Of a DNA stretch of 64,000 bases, positions 10,080 to 23,900 are shown piece by piece. How positions within the stretch are numbered: the first letter of the stretch is position 1; each line of letters opens with the position of its first letter. The notes under the pieces are model-generated. The model did not search any database. It was not told the origin of the DNA and worked only from the letters and a program-made list of their open reading frames with translations. A program made the translations under genes and the position numbers. The stretch spans positions 2,003,614-2,067,613 of the forward strand of contig NC_042521.1 of NCBI RefSeq assembly GCF_900963305.1, given 5' to 3'. This stretch comes from Echeneis naucrates. Taxonomy: Eukaryota; Chordata; Actinopteri; Carangiformes; Echeneidae.

Positions 10080-13000
10080 CGAGGGAGAGTACGAGTCCAT
10101 CCTGTGCGTGAAGCCCGATGTCAACGTCTACCGCATCCCGCCGCGGGCGTCCAACCGCGCCTACAGGTACGGAGCCGGCCGGTACCGGAGCCGGCCGGTA
10201 CCGGAGCCGGTGCCGGTTCGCCGGAGGGGAGCGGGTCGGTGTGCTGGCTGCAGCCGGTCCGATGGTGGGTCGATCCGGACTGCACCCTCCACCTCCCTCA
10301 GCTGGGTGACAGCTCGGATCTTCTCTGCTGTTTTTATTTTTTTATTCATTTAATAATATCAACGCGTTAATTTTTAAGGCTTTCTGATTGATATTGAATA
10401 TTTTTAGATTCAAATCGAGGAAACAGTCTAATGAATGAATCACTGTCACTTTGGTCATCTTCAGCTTTTATTTATGACAAAATAGAGATTTCACACAGTC
10501 ACACAGTCTTTGGCCTTGATTATCTTAAACCTGCAAGAATTATCTGAGTTCACCAATTAGTTAGTTCAAAATGATTCAGTATGTATAGTAGTATATTTTT
10601 GAGAAGTTTGACCTTCATGTTTAAAACCACGATCATCTGATTAACCCATCAGTTGATTGGAATAATGGAATAATTGGAATGATCAGGAACAGTTAGGTTG
10701 ATTGATTAGTTAGTTTGGGCTGCAGTAGTTATCTGATTTAATCAGTTAGTTACTGCCATTTTAATTAATTTTTCCATTTTGATCACAGATTAATCAGTTA
10801 GTTCCTTTTATACTGATATGTTTGAGCCGTCTGATTAATCAATCAGACAGCTCCCTAAGAATACTTAGGGAATATATTGGTTATTGATTAGCTGATTTAT
10901 TTCTTTCCTTTCATGTGAAATGTGAGGGTTTTCTGGTTCCCAGCCTGTGGGGCCATAAACTCATTTTAATTTGAGTTGTGTCATTATTCATTATATAGTA
11001 TTGATAATTTAATCCTGAATCACAATAACAATGCTCACTGACAGTTGCTGCCATAAATGAACAAGTAGCTTCATTCAGTGTTTTTTCACAGACACTAGCT
11101 TTGAGAGCTTGTCACGATTTTCAGCCATTTTAAAGATAGGTAACAGTTAACACAGAAGATAATCATCATAATAACTGATGGCTGTTACTTGCAGCTCTAA
11201 AATGTTGCTGTTAAAATGCGTCTGCAGGGCTGCTGACTGGAAGCTGGACGCTCCCGACTGGTCCGGCCGAATGAGGATCACAGCTAAGGGCAAAGTGGCA
11301 TTCATCAAGCTGGAGGACAAAGTCTCAGGTAAGAGCTCATCGTTAGTAACACCTGAGATTGAAACTGAGAGTCCCCATAAAGAGAAGGTGCTGCTGATGC
11401 TGACGTTTGATACCCATCTCTGCTGCTCTTTCTTCTGCTTCTAGACTATAAAACGAAATAACCTCAAACAATTATGCAACAGAGGATACCTGATCCAAGC
11501 TCACAGGATGACTCATAGGTGCATTACCTCCCCAGTATGCAATCTGTCAGAGGCGACTCAGAGAACACAGAGGAAGAGAAGCTGCAGTTTTCACACACAG
11601 TTCACTGACAGCAGTTGTTCCTTCTTTCGCTTTGGTCCTGCAGGTGAGCTGTTCGCCCAGGCGCCGGTCAAGGAGTACCCCGGCGTTGCTGTGGAAACAG
11701 TCAGCGACTCCAGCAGATACTTTGTCATACGGATACAGGATGACAACGGTGAGGCTGATCTGATAAAATAATAAATGTTCGCTCCGCACAACTTCAAACC
11801 ATTTGTGAAGGCCAGAAAGTCCCGTTAAGCAGGTGGCTTGACTCTGTTTTCCAGGTCGAAGCGCTTTCATCGGAGTCGGCTTCGGGGACCGAGGGGACGC
11901 CTTTGACTTCAATGTTGCTCTACAGGACCATTTCAAGTGAGCAGTGGGCGGCTGGTGTTATGGTCCAACTGAGAGCTCTCTCCTCTTTGTAAAGCAGCAG
12001 CAGACAGGTTTCTCATAAATGATTATGATTTATGACTGCCCAGAGAGTTCGTTGTTCAGCGTAGAACCTGAGCTGTTGTGTTTCCTTCTGAGAGCCGTTT
12101 CCCAGAAACATTTGCTCAACCGTAACCATCTGCAGCACGACACTGCAGCCTGTGCCAAAGTACGAGCTTTGTGGAGAGCTGCTTGTGTGCTGCCTGCTGT
12201 GGCTTCCATAAAAACTGCTGAGATGCATTGTTTATTTCTGTATCTGTGTGTGTGTCTCCCTGCAGATGGGTGAAACAGGAGAACGAAATCAGTAAAAGTG
12301 CCCAGCTCGGGGACTCAGGACCAAAACTGGACTTGGGCTTTAAGGAGGGACAGACCATCACACTCAACATTGGGGTGAGACCGGCTTAACCAACCAAAAA
12401 AATAAATAACAACAACGAAAATGTAAACAACATAAAGGGCTCCAAAGGTTTTATGAATGTAAAAGAAATTAAAACTAAACAACATGCCACTAAAATCTGA
12501 TTTCATTTTTCTTTTCTGCATCTCCAGCAAGGTAAGAAGAGGGATAAGCCCCGCCCACAAAGCTCAGGTGGCTTTGGACTCCTCCCACCACCACCTGGAG
12601 GCAAGATAGCCCCGCCCCCTTCATCAGGCTCATCCAATCACAACATAGTCCCCCAGATGGGAGGAACAGCAACAGGTAAGTCACGTTTACAGCACGCTTC
12701 CACCTCCGTACTGTTTCTGTGTTTTTGGATTTTGTGTGAAACTGACAGAAAGAGAGCGGCTAAAGCTGAGCCGTCCCCGAGGAGGCTCGGATCTGTTTCA
12801 CTACACAAGCGGCCTATTTTCCTCAGCGCTCTGTTAATTAGTGGCTGTTGAACGTGAAATCAGTCAGTGTGTGAGCTATTTTTAATGACCTGTGTGTCTT
12901 CTTCTCTGCCAGGCTGCCTGTTGGAGCTGGACAGCAGTAACTCTAACACAGTGGTCCAGCAGAATCCCACCTCAGATCTTTGGGGAGACTTTTCCGCTCC

Positions 13001-13557
13001 TGCCAGGTAGACGATATGTGGCACGAAGTACGTAGACAGACAAACATTGCAGAGGAGGCAGACTCTTCCTCAGTTAGGTGATCAGGTCTGGCTCTGGCTC
13101 GTGTCGCGGTCAGGTCAAGTCCACCTTCACTTCACAGCTCTTCTCTTTATAATAATAATGACTTCAGGGAGCCAAAAACTTCCCACCCAGGGCAGCACTT
13201 CATGTTAAGAGGCTGAAACGTTGAGCAGAGCCTGAGTCAGGATGTGGAGGATGGTTGGGCTGATAGACGAGAGTGAGAGACACGTTTAAAATAAGCTGCA
13301 TGATGAAAAGAGTCTGTAAAAAAACCACCTCCATCTGAGCAGTAGTAGTTATCACCTGGTAAAAGATTTTACTTTACATCCCTGTCATTAGTTTCCCTGT
13401 GTGTCTTAAATAGGTGTAAAGTGTCAGTACTTAATCCAAATTGTCTTTTAATGACTGAAATAATGTCTTCAGACTGATGTCAGGTTGTTTCGTTGTTTCC
13501 AGCTCTGTTCCGCCTCCATCTCGACCACAGAACGCCACGAACTGGATCCAGTTCTGA
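10072..13557 (+). CDS. necap1: NECAP, adaptin ear-binding coat-associated protein
   Basis: An accessory protein of clathrin-coated vesicles that binds the AP-2 alpha and beta appendages and tunes endocytosis. Exons: 10072-10166, 11228-11328, 11644-11748, 11855-11936, 12266-12374, 12528-12675, 12913-13006 and 13503-13557. They sum to 789 nt, or 262 residues, within the family's usual length. The PH-like NECAP domain covers about residues 1-175, with hallmark strings [41 protein letters not shown] and [17 protein letters not shown]. The C-terminal part is Pro/Gly/Ser rich and has the two AP-2 ear motifs expected: WGDF near residue 239 and WIQF as the last four residues. The N-terminus and the SDLWGDFS segment look more like NECAP1 than NECAP2, but some core positions look like NECAP2, so the paralogue call is tentative. 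The start lies in a TISU element. Confidence 0.93.
10166..10225 (+). repeat. GC-rich GGTACCGGAGCCGGCC repeat at the NECAP exon 1 donor
   Basis: Directly after the exon 1 donor (CTACAG|GTACGGAG) an 18-bp GC-rich unit built on the palindromes GGTACC and GCCGGC is repeated about two and a half times. Each copy recreates a GGTAC string similar to the true donor. Confidence 0.8.
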
Positions 13558-15790
13558 GTCGCCGTCGGCGCCGTCGCTCCTAATTTCCATCTCACCTGCA
13601 TCTCGTGTCCGTAGCTTCCCGTGCATCACACCGAGCGTAGCTCCCACACCCTGATCCCAAAGCTGAGGCGTGAAACACCACAGAGCTGGAGGAACGGAGA
13701 AGATCACACATTCCTGACAGGAAATGAAGCATTAATATGTTGAAACCATTACATGATATGAGCCATGTCCAATGATATTCAAGGGCTATGTGTGACGTCC
13801 TGAGCAGCAGGTCTTCCTCTGTTGTGTGTCTGCGTGGCCTCCCCAGCAGATGGCTCTCCGATCAGAGCTTTAGCTTTCATCTGCAGCATTTCTGTCCCAG
13901 CAACAGCTCCCCCCGCAGGCGCTGCTGAGCATCTCAAGAACACAAACCAGGGCTCTCTGTCACCTACTGTGAATCAATGTTGGCCATTTTGACAATTTCT
14001 TGAACAATTGGCACTTAAATTTAGAGTTTCTGTCCAATGATTACAGTTTGTTTCAGTTTGAATCCTTATAGAAGGTATATTGTGGTTGTTTTTCGACTCG
14101 ACAGGGGAATAACTAGCTCGTTCCCATCCTCACACTGTGAACTGTGTCCTCAGCCTGCAGGAAACCTGTCAATGGAAATCAAATGTCTCCAAGTTTGGTC
14201 TTCAGTGTGGTTTGACTAGATACTGGTAGTGATTTAAAGGCAGAACCTCCAAACGTTCCTGTTCGATTTCTATGTCAGATGCAAGAATTCATCGATTTAT
14301 CACGACAAGATTGACGGAGCTCACGAAGACAAAATGTGTTTGATGGGAATATTACATTAACATTCCTCCCTGCCATATTAAAGCTATGAATTTTTGTTTA
14401 CAATGTAAATTTTCATTTACTACAGGGTGCTTTTTATCAGCAAACTTTTCTTTTTTGCAATTCTGGAAATCCAGACATGCAATATTTTACTTCAGGAGTT
14501 AGAGAGCCGAAAAAACAATATTAAATATAAAAATATAGGGTATCCTTCTGCTGAAATGGGCGACGGGTGTCTGTCTGCTGGCAGGATATGAAATGAAATA
14601 TTGAATTAAATGCTTTGTGGCCTTCTTCACCACAATCAGCCAGTTAACTTGACCATTTCTTTCTGAGCAGGACTGAACGACTCCTGAGCTGAAAGTCGGA
14701 TTTTTGCCTTGAAAACCAGATACATTCCTGGAGGCTCAGCTAAAATCTCAGCTTCACTTTCTGCATCACCCAGATTTAAAGCTGAATATCAACATAGTTG
14801 TGTAGCTGTAACACCCGCACCTCTCAAGCATTTTGTGTTAAAGGTGAAACCGAGGAGCTTTGTCATCTCACTGTAACGACGTGCTGTGATGTTTACTGAT
14901 TAATTTCTGCTTTGTGTTGGAAAGAGTGTGATCGCTGCTGAAGAGCACATTTATTCAAACTCCCTGCTTTTATTCACGTTTGTAAAAAGGATCATGAGGA
15001 GAAACCGACAAACAAACATCACTGAGAGTAAAATACAGAGATAGAAAAACAGCAACATGAGTTTATAAATAGCTGCGTAGTTAACATTATTAACTGTTTG
15101 TCTAACAGGTAGACGTCTGATCTGAAGCTCAGAGCAGCTCAGAGAGCCTTTTTCTAACCTGCTGTGATTTAAAGCTGCCACGTTTAACTGACAAACAGCC
15201 TCTTTAAAGTAGATTTTGGAAAAAGCTCATCGTTTTCTAGCTGAGAAAGATGAGAAGATTGATCTCAGCTGCTTAGTGTAGCTTAGCATAAAGACAGGAA
15301 ACAATTGGCCTGCAGAAAAACGCTTCCAAATTTAACGTGTAATGTTCGGTCTGTTCTCATTTCCCCAAACGCTGATCTGACCCTTCAATGAATCGGCTGA
15401 CTGGTTGATGTGGTTTATTTCAGAACCGAACACACTCAGATGATTGTTGCATTAATCTGATGAATGTCTAAATGGCAGCATATGATATGTGATTGTGACT
15501 TTAGATGGTGTTTACACAACTTTGATAAATGAATCGTTTGCAGATGTTTCTTGACTGTGAATTTTATTTTGCGTGGACAGAATTATCTTGTTTGTTGTGA
15601 TCAGATCACATGAAGTGTATTTGAATTGGGGCTGATTGACATGCTGTGATGTTCCATGTGATGCGTTTACATTGCTCATGTTGGTGGCTAAAATATAAAA
15701 ATGTCTCCCGTTTCTCACTCATTCCACTCTGGCTGTAAAATCACTGGACTAACGCTTTTTGATTTATGACCAATTTAATGAGAAAGAGGC

Positions 15791-15796
15791 AATAAA
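15791..15796 (+). terminator. Likely poly(A) signal of NECAP
   Basis: A canonical AATAAA about 2.2 kb after the NECAP stop. I saw no earlier canonical hexamer in the 3' region, although an ATTAAA variant occurs near 14379. It could also be unrelated intergenic sequence. Confidence 0.35.
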
Positions 15797-15799
15797 TCC

Positions 15800-18700
15800 T
15801 TTCAAAGGACGTGTGGTGATTTATTCTTCATGTAAATACTAAGACAATATCACAAGTAAAATTCCTTTTCTGTAGGAGATGAAGGAGATTCTGTATTTCT
15901 GTATTATTTTCCTTCTGTTAGAGTTCGATGGTGACATGAAGACTTATGTGTCGTCCAAAAACCAATCATCATTATTTCAGCATGAAGATGAGGAAGGATT
16001 TTATTCCTTCTGTTTACTGAGAGAAAAAAATTAAAATGGGACACATGAGCATTACTGAGAGGAGTAAACAGCACATTGACCTTTGACCCAGAGCAGTCAC
16101 TCAGGACAGCTCTGGTTCTATTCATCTAAACTGAAATTTAAGTTTAAAAGTTAAAGTAGCTTCTGTCTTGGATGTCAAATGATCATTTTTAAATTAAATA
16201 ATGAAGCCAAATGAGTCAACAGTGGAGCTGTGAGTTGACAGCTCAGCGGTTCCGTGGTCACAGCTGGACAAACAGCGTTAAATGTGAGATTTTAACCAAT
16301 TTAATCAGGAGTTACACTGAGAAAGGCGGAAATATTTGAGATGTCGTCATTGTGAACTCTGCAGGAGGTCAGTTGGAGAACCGGAGGCAGCAGAAATATT
16401 GCATGAATTCAGGACGCGGCCACACAGAGCAGTAAATTTTATCTCTGCTTACAGCCAGAGACGGAGCCGACAGACCCGCGACCTCTGACCTTCCTCAGGA
16501 AAACAATTTGTTTTCCTCTGATTTTCTCTTGGCATCTGAGGCTGTTTTGGCTAACAAACACTAACACGTGGATGAATGAGTGTGCAGACTTCTTCTGAAT
16601 CTGGATCACCTCCTGCTCTGTAACACACACCGAGCAGCTGGATCAGCCATCATCATGATCACCAGTTTGATGAAGGGTCAGATTTAAAGGTTCAAACACA
16701 AACTGCACAAACCTCCAATCACTATTTTGGTCTTGAAACTGAACCTTGGGATCTTCCTGACGCTTTGAACCAACATGTGATGATCCACTTAAAGTGGCGC
16801 TTTGGACTGAATGTCAACCATTCTAATGAGCTAATGTTGGAACAGTATCATCTTCAGCAGGTTTCTAATCTTAACTTGCAAAAATGAGTTACAGACGCTG
16901 CAGGAAAAGCCAGGACATCATAGGACATCCTCTGGGCACCACGAATGACTATATCCACCAACAGCAAAGTGCTGACTGGCCCGCTAACTTTACAGGCATT
17001 AATAAAAGTCAGATAGTTGCACTTCTGCTTCGCTTCAGTTAAGAACAAAAACGCCGTGACGACTTTGGTGTCACCCAAATGAAGCGTGGTTTTGTCTGTC
17101 TGTGCAGACGGACGAGCTGGTGTTGGATCATGAAGTCTAATCTTAGCATCACTTTCACATCTAAGTACATCACAACGTCATAAATGAAACTGACAAGTGC
17201 ATTTTTTATTTGGCTGGAGGCCGCGATGAGACGGATTTGGAGACGGTGTCCCAGTTATTCCCAGAACAGAGCTCCCTTTGCCTCAGCAGATCCAGTCGTG
17301 CTGGAGATGTGATCTTTGTTTGTTGGTGTATTACTTTGTAGTTGTGTTACTTTTCTGAGTGGATTTGAGGACTTCACTATGACATCAGCTGGTTTTCTGC
17401 CTTCAGACTGTTGGGACTGTTATTCTCTTAAAACTCGATGATATTCTCTCGATGTGGTCTCTTCTCAGCTTCTAGCTTTTTTTTTTTTTCACACTTCACT
17501 CTCAGTCCTCACACACACACTTTGCCCGGACAAGCACATAAAGACACACACTGTTGCGCAACCCTGGCGTACTTCAGACACATAGTGTTAAAACAACATA
17601 TCGGGTGAAATGTCAGCAGAGGAATGTGGACTGGACATTGACCCCCCCTCCGTCTCCTCCTTTGGACCGCCAGACGCGCCTTCTAAGTGCGAAACGATTA
17701 AACTGTCTCGTATTAACAAGCTCACTAATTCATGGCTTTTGGCTCGAGGAGGTTTGACAGATTTCTCAATCCCAGTCCGTGGTTCAGACCAGGATGATCA
17801 GGGGAACACCTGTGGGTGCGTGTGTCTCAGGAGGGCTGATGGGTAATTGTTAACAGTTTACTTCCTGTTGTTAACAGTGTGTATTTGTAAATCCTGACTG
17901 AAGCCTAAAAACAAACTTGAATCCATCGTTAATTCACTCCCACGTTTGGTTTTATGTGCAAACGTCCCCGTTACAGTTCAGGAATGAAAGCAGCCATCTT
18001 TGTTTTTTTAATCTTTACAACCACAAATGCCAAGTTTATCTAAGTGGTGTGAAAACGTTCCATATGGAAACTGATATGACTTAAACAGATGACAGGGGCT
18101 CGTTGAGTAAAAAGCAATACGGATCTGGACGTATGGAGCGTGTAGGTGATATATGCAGGCCGGCCCCAGGGCCTCCGAGGTCGGCGTCTGCCCTCAGCAC
18201 CGGATTTACTATTTCAACTGACCGCTGCTCTCATTCAGCAGTTCATGCAGCGAATCAGTGGATTTCTGAACAAGAACTCAAGACATGTTCACTTTACTCT
18301 ACGACACAGTACTCCAGTAAATACTTTTAAAGGCTCAACGGTCATCAGAGATGTTCAACATGAAAACTGATCTGCACTTAGAGCCTCGTGTTTAAAGTCA
18401 TAAACTATCACCGACTGAGGGCAGGTAACCCAAACCCTGAACGACAAGCTGGAGGATTAGTCGTGGGAGCCCTCAGGTTGTGGTTGGTTTCTGCAGGTTT
18501 CAGATTTGACAACACAACACAAACAGGAGGGGTTAAAAAGGACAATTTTAAACGTAAGAGTGTCCTCAGCTTCCAGAAAGACGGAAATCTATCAGTCTGT
18601 TTGTCCTAATAAAGAGGCCGGTTTGATTCCCCGCCACAGTCAGACCACAACCCACGCTGCCTTCAGGCCACAAGGACACACAAAGCAGACGAAGGACACA

Positions 18701-20930
18701 ACAATAGACAGGCCTTCAAAAACAAAAAAACAGAAATCAGCTGTTCGTCTTATCTGAACCAGGACAGACACAAAAAGACCAACAGGGAGCATGTGGCTTA
18801 AATATCTTTGAGTGGAGGGACTGAACAGCTGCCTTCAATCAGCACCTGATCACAGTAATTGGGTTACACACACACACACACACACATAACCAGTGTGCCG
18901 ATGATGACCCAGCTTTATCCTGTTACACTCTGAAACCGTAAAAGTTTTGTTTGGTGAAGATTTTGATCCTGCTGAACAAAATAAAATGGAAGAATTTATG
19001 GAAACATCTGTTTGTTTGTCTTTTTTTTTTTTTTTTTTTGAGGCAACTCAAAATAATAAGCCAAAGATGTAACAGTGCATTTATCCGTCCACAGCACTCA
19101 GGGATGGCCCCTCGGGACAACACCCCTCGGAAGTGTTGTCACTTGTTCGAGGAATAATAACTGAATTTCCCATCAACCACCAAATTCCAGCAGATGCTTT
19201 CCCAATGAGCTGATGAGATAAAAAGAGACAACAGACGAGACGCATCAGGCAGAATTATGCTGTTTTTGAATACTTTGCATAACTTTCCGCCATCTGTGAG
19301 AGAGCAGCCTGCAGCCGTTTGGATCGATTTGGTTTCCCAACACATCTGATAATGAGCATCACTCTTTCCTGCTGCGGTCTTAAAGTTATCGGGGGATTTT
19401 GGGGCAAATGTAGCCTTCCCGTTTTTACATTAGACGAGCAGATTCTTTGTTTTTGTTTTCACCTCGGCTTGTTATTTACGCCTCCTCTGGTTTATATTAG
19501 CGTGGGCAGAGTTTCAACATTCTGCTCCCACCTCCCACTCTGTGAACGCTCTGGACTTTCCCTTTTTTAAACAAGTGTCAAAGATCATCAGATGCTTTAC
19601 GTTACGAAGCCCCCGGCCTGAGAAACGGTGTCGATAAGCTGCTTCAGGTGTCAGATATAAGAGGATGTTTCAGGAATATAATGAAAGTGGCCACCTTCGA
19701 ACTCAGACGCAGGCGGATCTGTCAGATCTCTTTCCATGTTTGGTGTCAGCGCCGTTCACTCTGCCTCCCCAGTTTGTTTCCAGCTGATTGTGTTTGTGTG
19801 AGAAAATGTGTTGAGTGTGTGACTTGGCTGGACTTTGAGGCTGAAGGGTCGGAACTCCGACACGGCGCTGACAGATCTTAATGTCAGATTTACAACCAGG
19901 GATCTATTTTTGAAAACATCTGGGGAAGCTCTCCAGATAGAGTGTGTGTGTGTGGTCATTTGTGTATGTGATGTATGTGCAGTGCTGTATAACCTTACAC
20001 GGATATTATTGAGGTTTAAGTGTGCCGGGACGTTTTTTAAGGTCACTCTGCTCAGTTAGAGATGTGACTTATTTTGATGAGATTTAAAGACTTTTTCACA
20101 TTAAAACGCACTGTGAGCCTTGAACATGTGAAATGAAACACTGAGTTTAAGATTTCCTCATTTGCAGAGACGATGATCTTCAGCATTAACAGTTTGTTGG
20201 TCAGCGTTTGCAATGAGAGCTGATGTGGTGAGCCAAATTTTAGCAGCTTAAATACAATGAACAATCCAAAAAATGTCCATGTGAAAGTTCACCGGAGCTG
20301 AGATGAGGTCGGATCTGAAGCGGACTGTTTATGGCTGTAAAGATGGCACCTCTGCAGTCCGCGTACAATCCAGAACTGATGACGTATTACTCTTTCAAAA
20401 GTCTGCGCCTAAATATAGACGCAGCGTTAAAATGGTGTCTCTTTCAAGGACACGATACAGTTACAGCACAGCTAAACACATGTAACCTCCAGAAATACAG
20501 CTGTTGGACTACTTTTTAAATGGAACACATATTATACAGCCATCACCGAAGTAAATATATTAAATTAGCAAAAACATAATGTTGCCATTGAAGAGCAGCC
20601 AAACCAACTAAGGTCTCAATTGAAACAGTTATGAGCTTCACACAGTCACTCAGTTTCTCATAATGGAAGCCAGATTTCCTATAAAGTCAAGTTCCTTTAA
20701 CGAAGGGGATTTTCATCACGTTTAAACATGCGGGAAGAGATTTTATCACCTGCCATTTGTGACCAATGGATGGCAGTTAAAGAGCCTGAGATGACTTCTA
20801 ATTCTTTGTGTTGGCGACAGTTGATCGTTTACAGTTAGGTTATAAAAAAAGTAAACAGCAGCTTTTTACAAGCCTGAAGCATACGTGTGGTTTTTAAAGT
20901 TGATCAGTTCGGTTTTATAAAACAGCGTTA
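15800..20930. other. Intergenic, no gene recognised
   Basis: About 5 kb between NECAP and the SBK-type kinase. All open frames are short and lack family features. There is a poly(T)/poly(A)-type run near 19021-19039 and a short CA run at 18871-18887. A tRNA B-box-like string (GGTTTGATTCC, 18620-18630) has no accompanying tRNA structure that I can see. Confidence 0.55.
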
Positions 20931-20953
20931 AAGTGTTTAATGACGTCGGCCGT

Positions 20954-23900
20954 TTATCTCTCTCCTCTTCCTTCCTTCTCCTTCATGTTTCTGATGGCTC
21001 CTTTTGCTCGGCTCTTCTTCCTCTCCTCCTCCAGCCTCATCCTCTCCTTCTCCATCATCCAGTCTCCTCCCAGGTAGCTGAGCGTGTCCTCAGGGCGTCC
21101 ACGGTGTCCAGGTCTGGGGTCCAGGAGGGACCGGAAGAAGGAGCAGGCCAGCGGGGTGAAGCATGCGAACTGCGGCGCCACGGGGGGCACGGCGTCCCGG
21201 TCGCTCTCCGTCTTAGGCTGCGCCCAAACGTCCAGCTCGTCTTCGGGGCACTTCGCTCTTTCGAACCACTCTCGGAACGTCAGGTAGGCGCGGCAGTCGC
21301 TGGCCGTTTGGGCCCAGGGGTGGCTGCCGGTGATCATGGCGTAGGTCAGGATCCCCAGGGCCCAGCTGTCGGTGCTGGGCTCCACCGACACCCAAACCCT
21401 CGTCTTCTTCTTCTTCTCTTCGTCTTTCCCGTCGTTCACGCTCCCCCAGCTGTCCTCGTTTCCTCGAGCAATCTCAGCCTCGGGGGGGCAGTAAGGGGAG
21501 CTGTACCAGACCTCCGGGACCCTGGTACCCCGGGCCTTCACCTGGGGCAAAAGACTTCATTCACTAACACAGTAATCACGTCTCGTTTCTAAAGATTTCT
21601 TAGTTGATGGCGAAAGATTCAGCCAAATGCTGAAAAATCAAACTGACCATCCCGAAGTCTCCCAGTTTGACCCAACGACACGTCGAGTCGCACAGGAAGA
21701 CGTTCTCCGGTTTGAGGTCCCTGTGGACAAAACCGAGGGAGTGCAAATGGGCCAGCGCACCGCCGAGCTGGGACACCACCCGCTGACAGCTGTCCTCCTC
21801 CATGCCGACCTGAGGACGAATGAGAAGGAAACTCTGAAGGCAAAAATCTAAATACACACAAACTGTGTCCCATTTCGTCCCGTTTTTGGATCCCTGAAGG
21901 CCCAAAGTGTCCCAGAATTCACTGTGCAGCAGTAATGAAGTCGATGTTTGGGGGACGGTGTGGACGGTGTGACACAGACACAGTCCTACCTCGGGCAGGA
22001 TGACGTCGTAGAGGTCTCCGAAGAGGCCCGCCTGTTGTGCGAAGACGTAGTGGGACGGTGTGGAGTAGGCGATGCCCAGAGCCCGGGTGAGGGACGGGTG
22101 GGTGCAGAAGGACAGGGACAGGTTGTACTCCCTCAGGAAAGACAGCAGAGACGTGGACTCCCGCGGGAAGAACTTCAGAGCCATCGGTGTTCCTGTAGGA
22201 CACGGCGACATGAAACAGATGAAGGTCGTACTTTGTTTTCTCGCGGCTGCTCGTGTGGTTTTCCTCACCTCTCTTCCTGTGGACGGCCAGCATGACTTTT
22301 CCGTACGAGCCCTCTCCCAGCAGCTTGAGGACCTTGAAGTGGTCCGACGTGTCCATCGGCGTCAGAGACTGAGCCGTCAGGTGACACATCTCATCCAGAA
22401 GCTTTGCAGCTGCCTGGAAGCACACGCAGAACAAAAACATTCATTTCACTTCATATTCATTCGATAAAAGCAGGTGCAGACGACGAGTCTGGATCCTCCT
22501 GCAGCTTCCAGACAGAAACTAAATCAGTTTTCAAACTCGTTCTCTGGCTGGACTTTATTCTAGTGTTTCCTTCAACTGTCCTCATCGTTCAGTCCTGTTC
22601 CAGATGCTTCTTTATTATAATCATTAAATGTCTTTATTGAATGTTGAATCATCTGACCTGGGGGGATAATGACTCAGGTTTGCTCTCGTTTTAATGGAAA
22701 CCCCATCCTGACTCCACTTTTTGGTTGAAACAGTCACTTTGGTTAAATGTGAGTAACTGTGAGCTTCTGTGGATCCTGTTACTGTAACCCAGACCGCGAT
22801 TTCCCCCACGAGATTAACCGACCTGAGCTGAACACGAGAGGCAAAACAGAGCCATTAAAGGTTTAATGAGGCCGCAGTCACTACACAACAAATGTAAATA
22901 ACATGATACGACAATTGGCAGCATTTCCTCTTGGTGGTGGCAGAAAACGTAATGTGGTCGAGTTTCCCTCCAGAAGGTGTTTGTGACCTCTGACCTCTGA
23001 ATGGAGGGAAGTCGTTATTGTGTCGACTGGTTGTCTAAGTGTAACAAATCAACAGTCAAACAAACGTTGTCACCGCGTGATCAGTGATGAGCAATTTTCC
23101 TTCAACACCGAAGACGAATAAAACCCAAATGTGAGCGGCTGTATCGGCTCGTTTCACGGCTGCTGGTATCAAACACAACCGTTGTCATGATGATTGTTGT
23201 CATGGCGATGCCAGCAACACTGATCCGTGGGCATAAACATGTCTGTTAATAGCCTCATAAAATCCTCACACACACACACACACACACACTGTTTTGTCTT
23301 TCCCCACAGCTGGGACCTTTTGGGTCCTGGTCTGGGCTCTGGTGTCACTGCGTGTCCAGACGGGAGGCAGCTCATTACAGCTCATTAGACAACATGAATG
23401 TGTAGTACGGATTCTCCGGATGCTCGACAGGACACACCGGCACTCACAGAGACGACGTCTCACAAAAGTTACGACAGGTTTTAAATGTTGAAAACATCCG
23501 ATCGGCCGTCACCACTTTTCAGGAGGAAGATACTCTCCGAGGCCTTTAATCGCACAAAGAACCTCATAAAACAGGAAAAACACTGCAGAAGCAGTGCAGC
23601 ATTGTTTCCATGTCCAACGTGTGCTGAACTCTGAACTCTGCTGCTGCCGGCCTGAGACACGTTTTAAACCCTGAAGGCCAAAAACAAGCCCTGAAATGAG
23701 TGAACTGTCTGTGCTTTCACTTTTCATCATCATGAAAGACAAAAGACCAAATGAAGACCTGAGATAGAGTTTGGTCGGGGTGGGGGGGCGTCAGGTCTGA
23801 ACTGCCTCTGTGAGGGGCAGGTTGCATAAGACGGACTCATGATGTGTGTGTGTGTTAGACAGATAAATATCCTGGTAATGTCCTACATGCCATTAGATAT

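Noticed and set aside
18600-18660. Possible tRNA gene or tRNA-derived SINE head
   Set aside because: A B-box-like GGTTTGATTCC is present, but I could not find an A box at the right distance or a cloverleaf.
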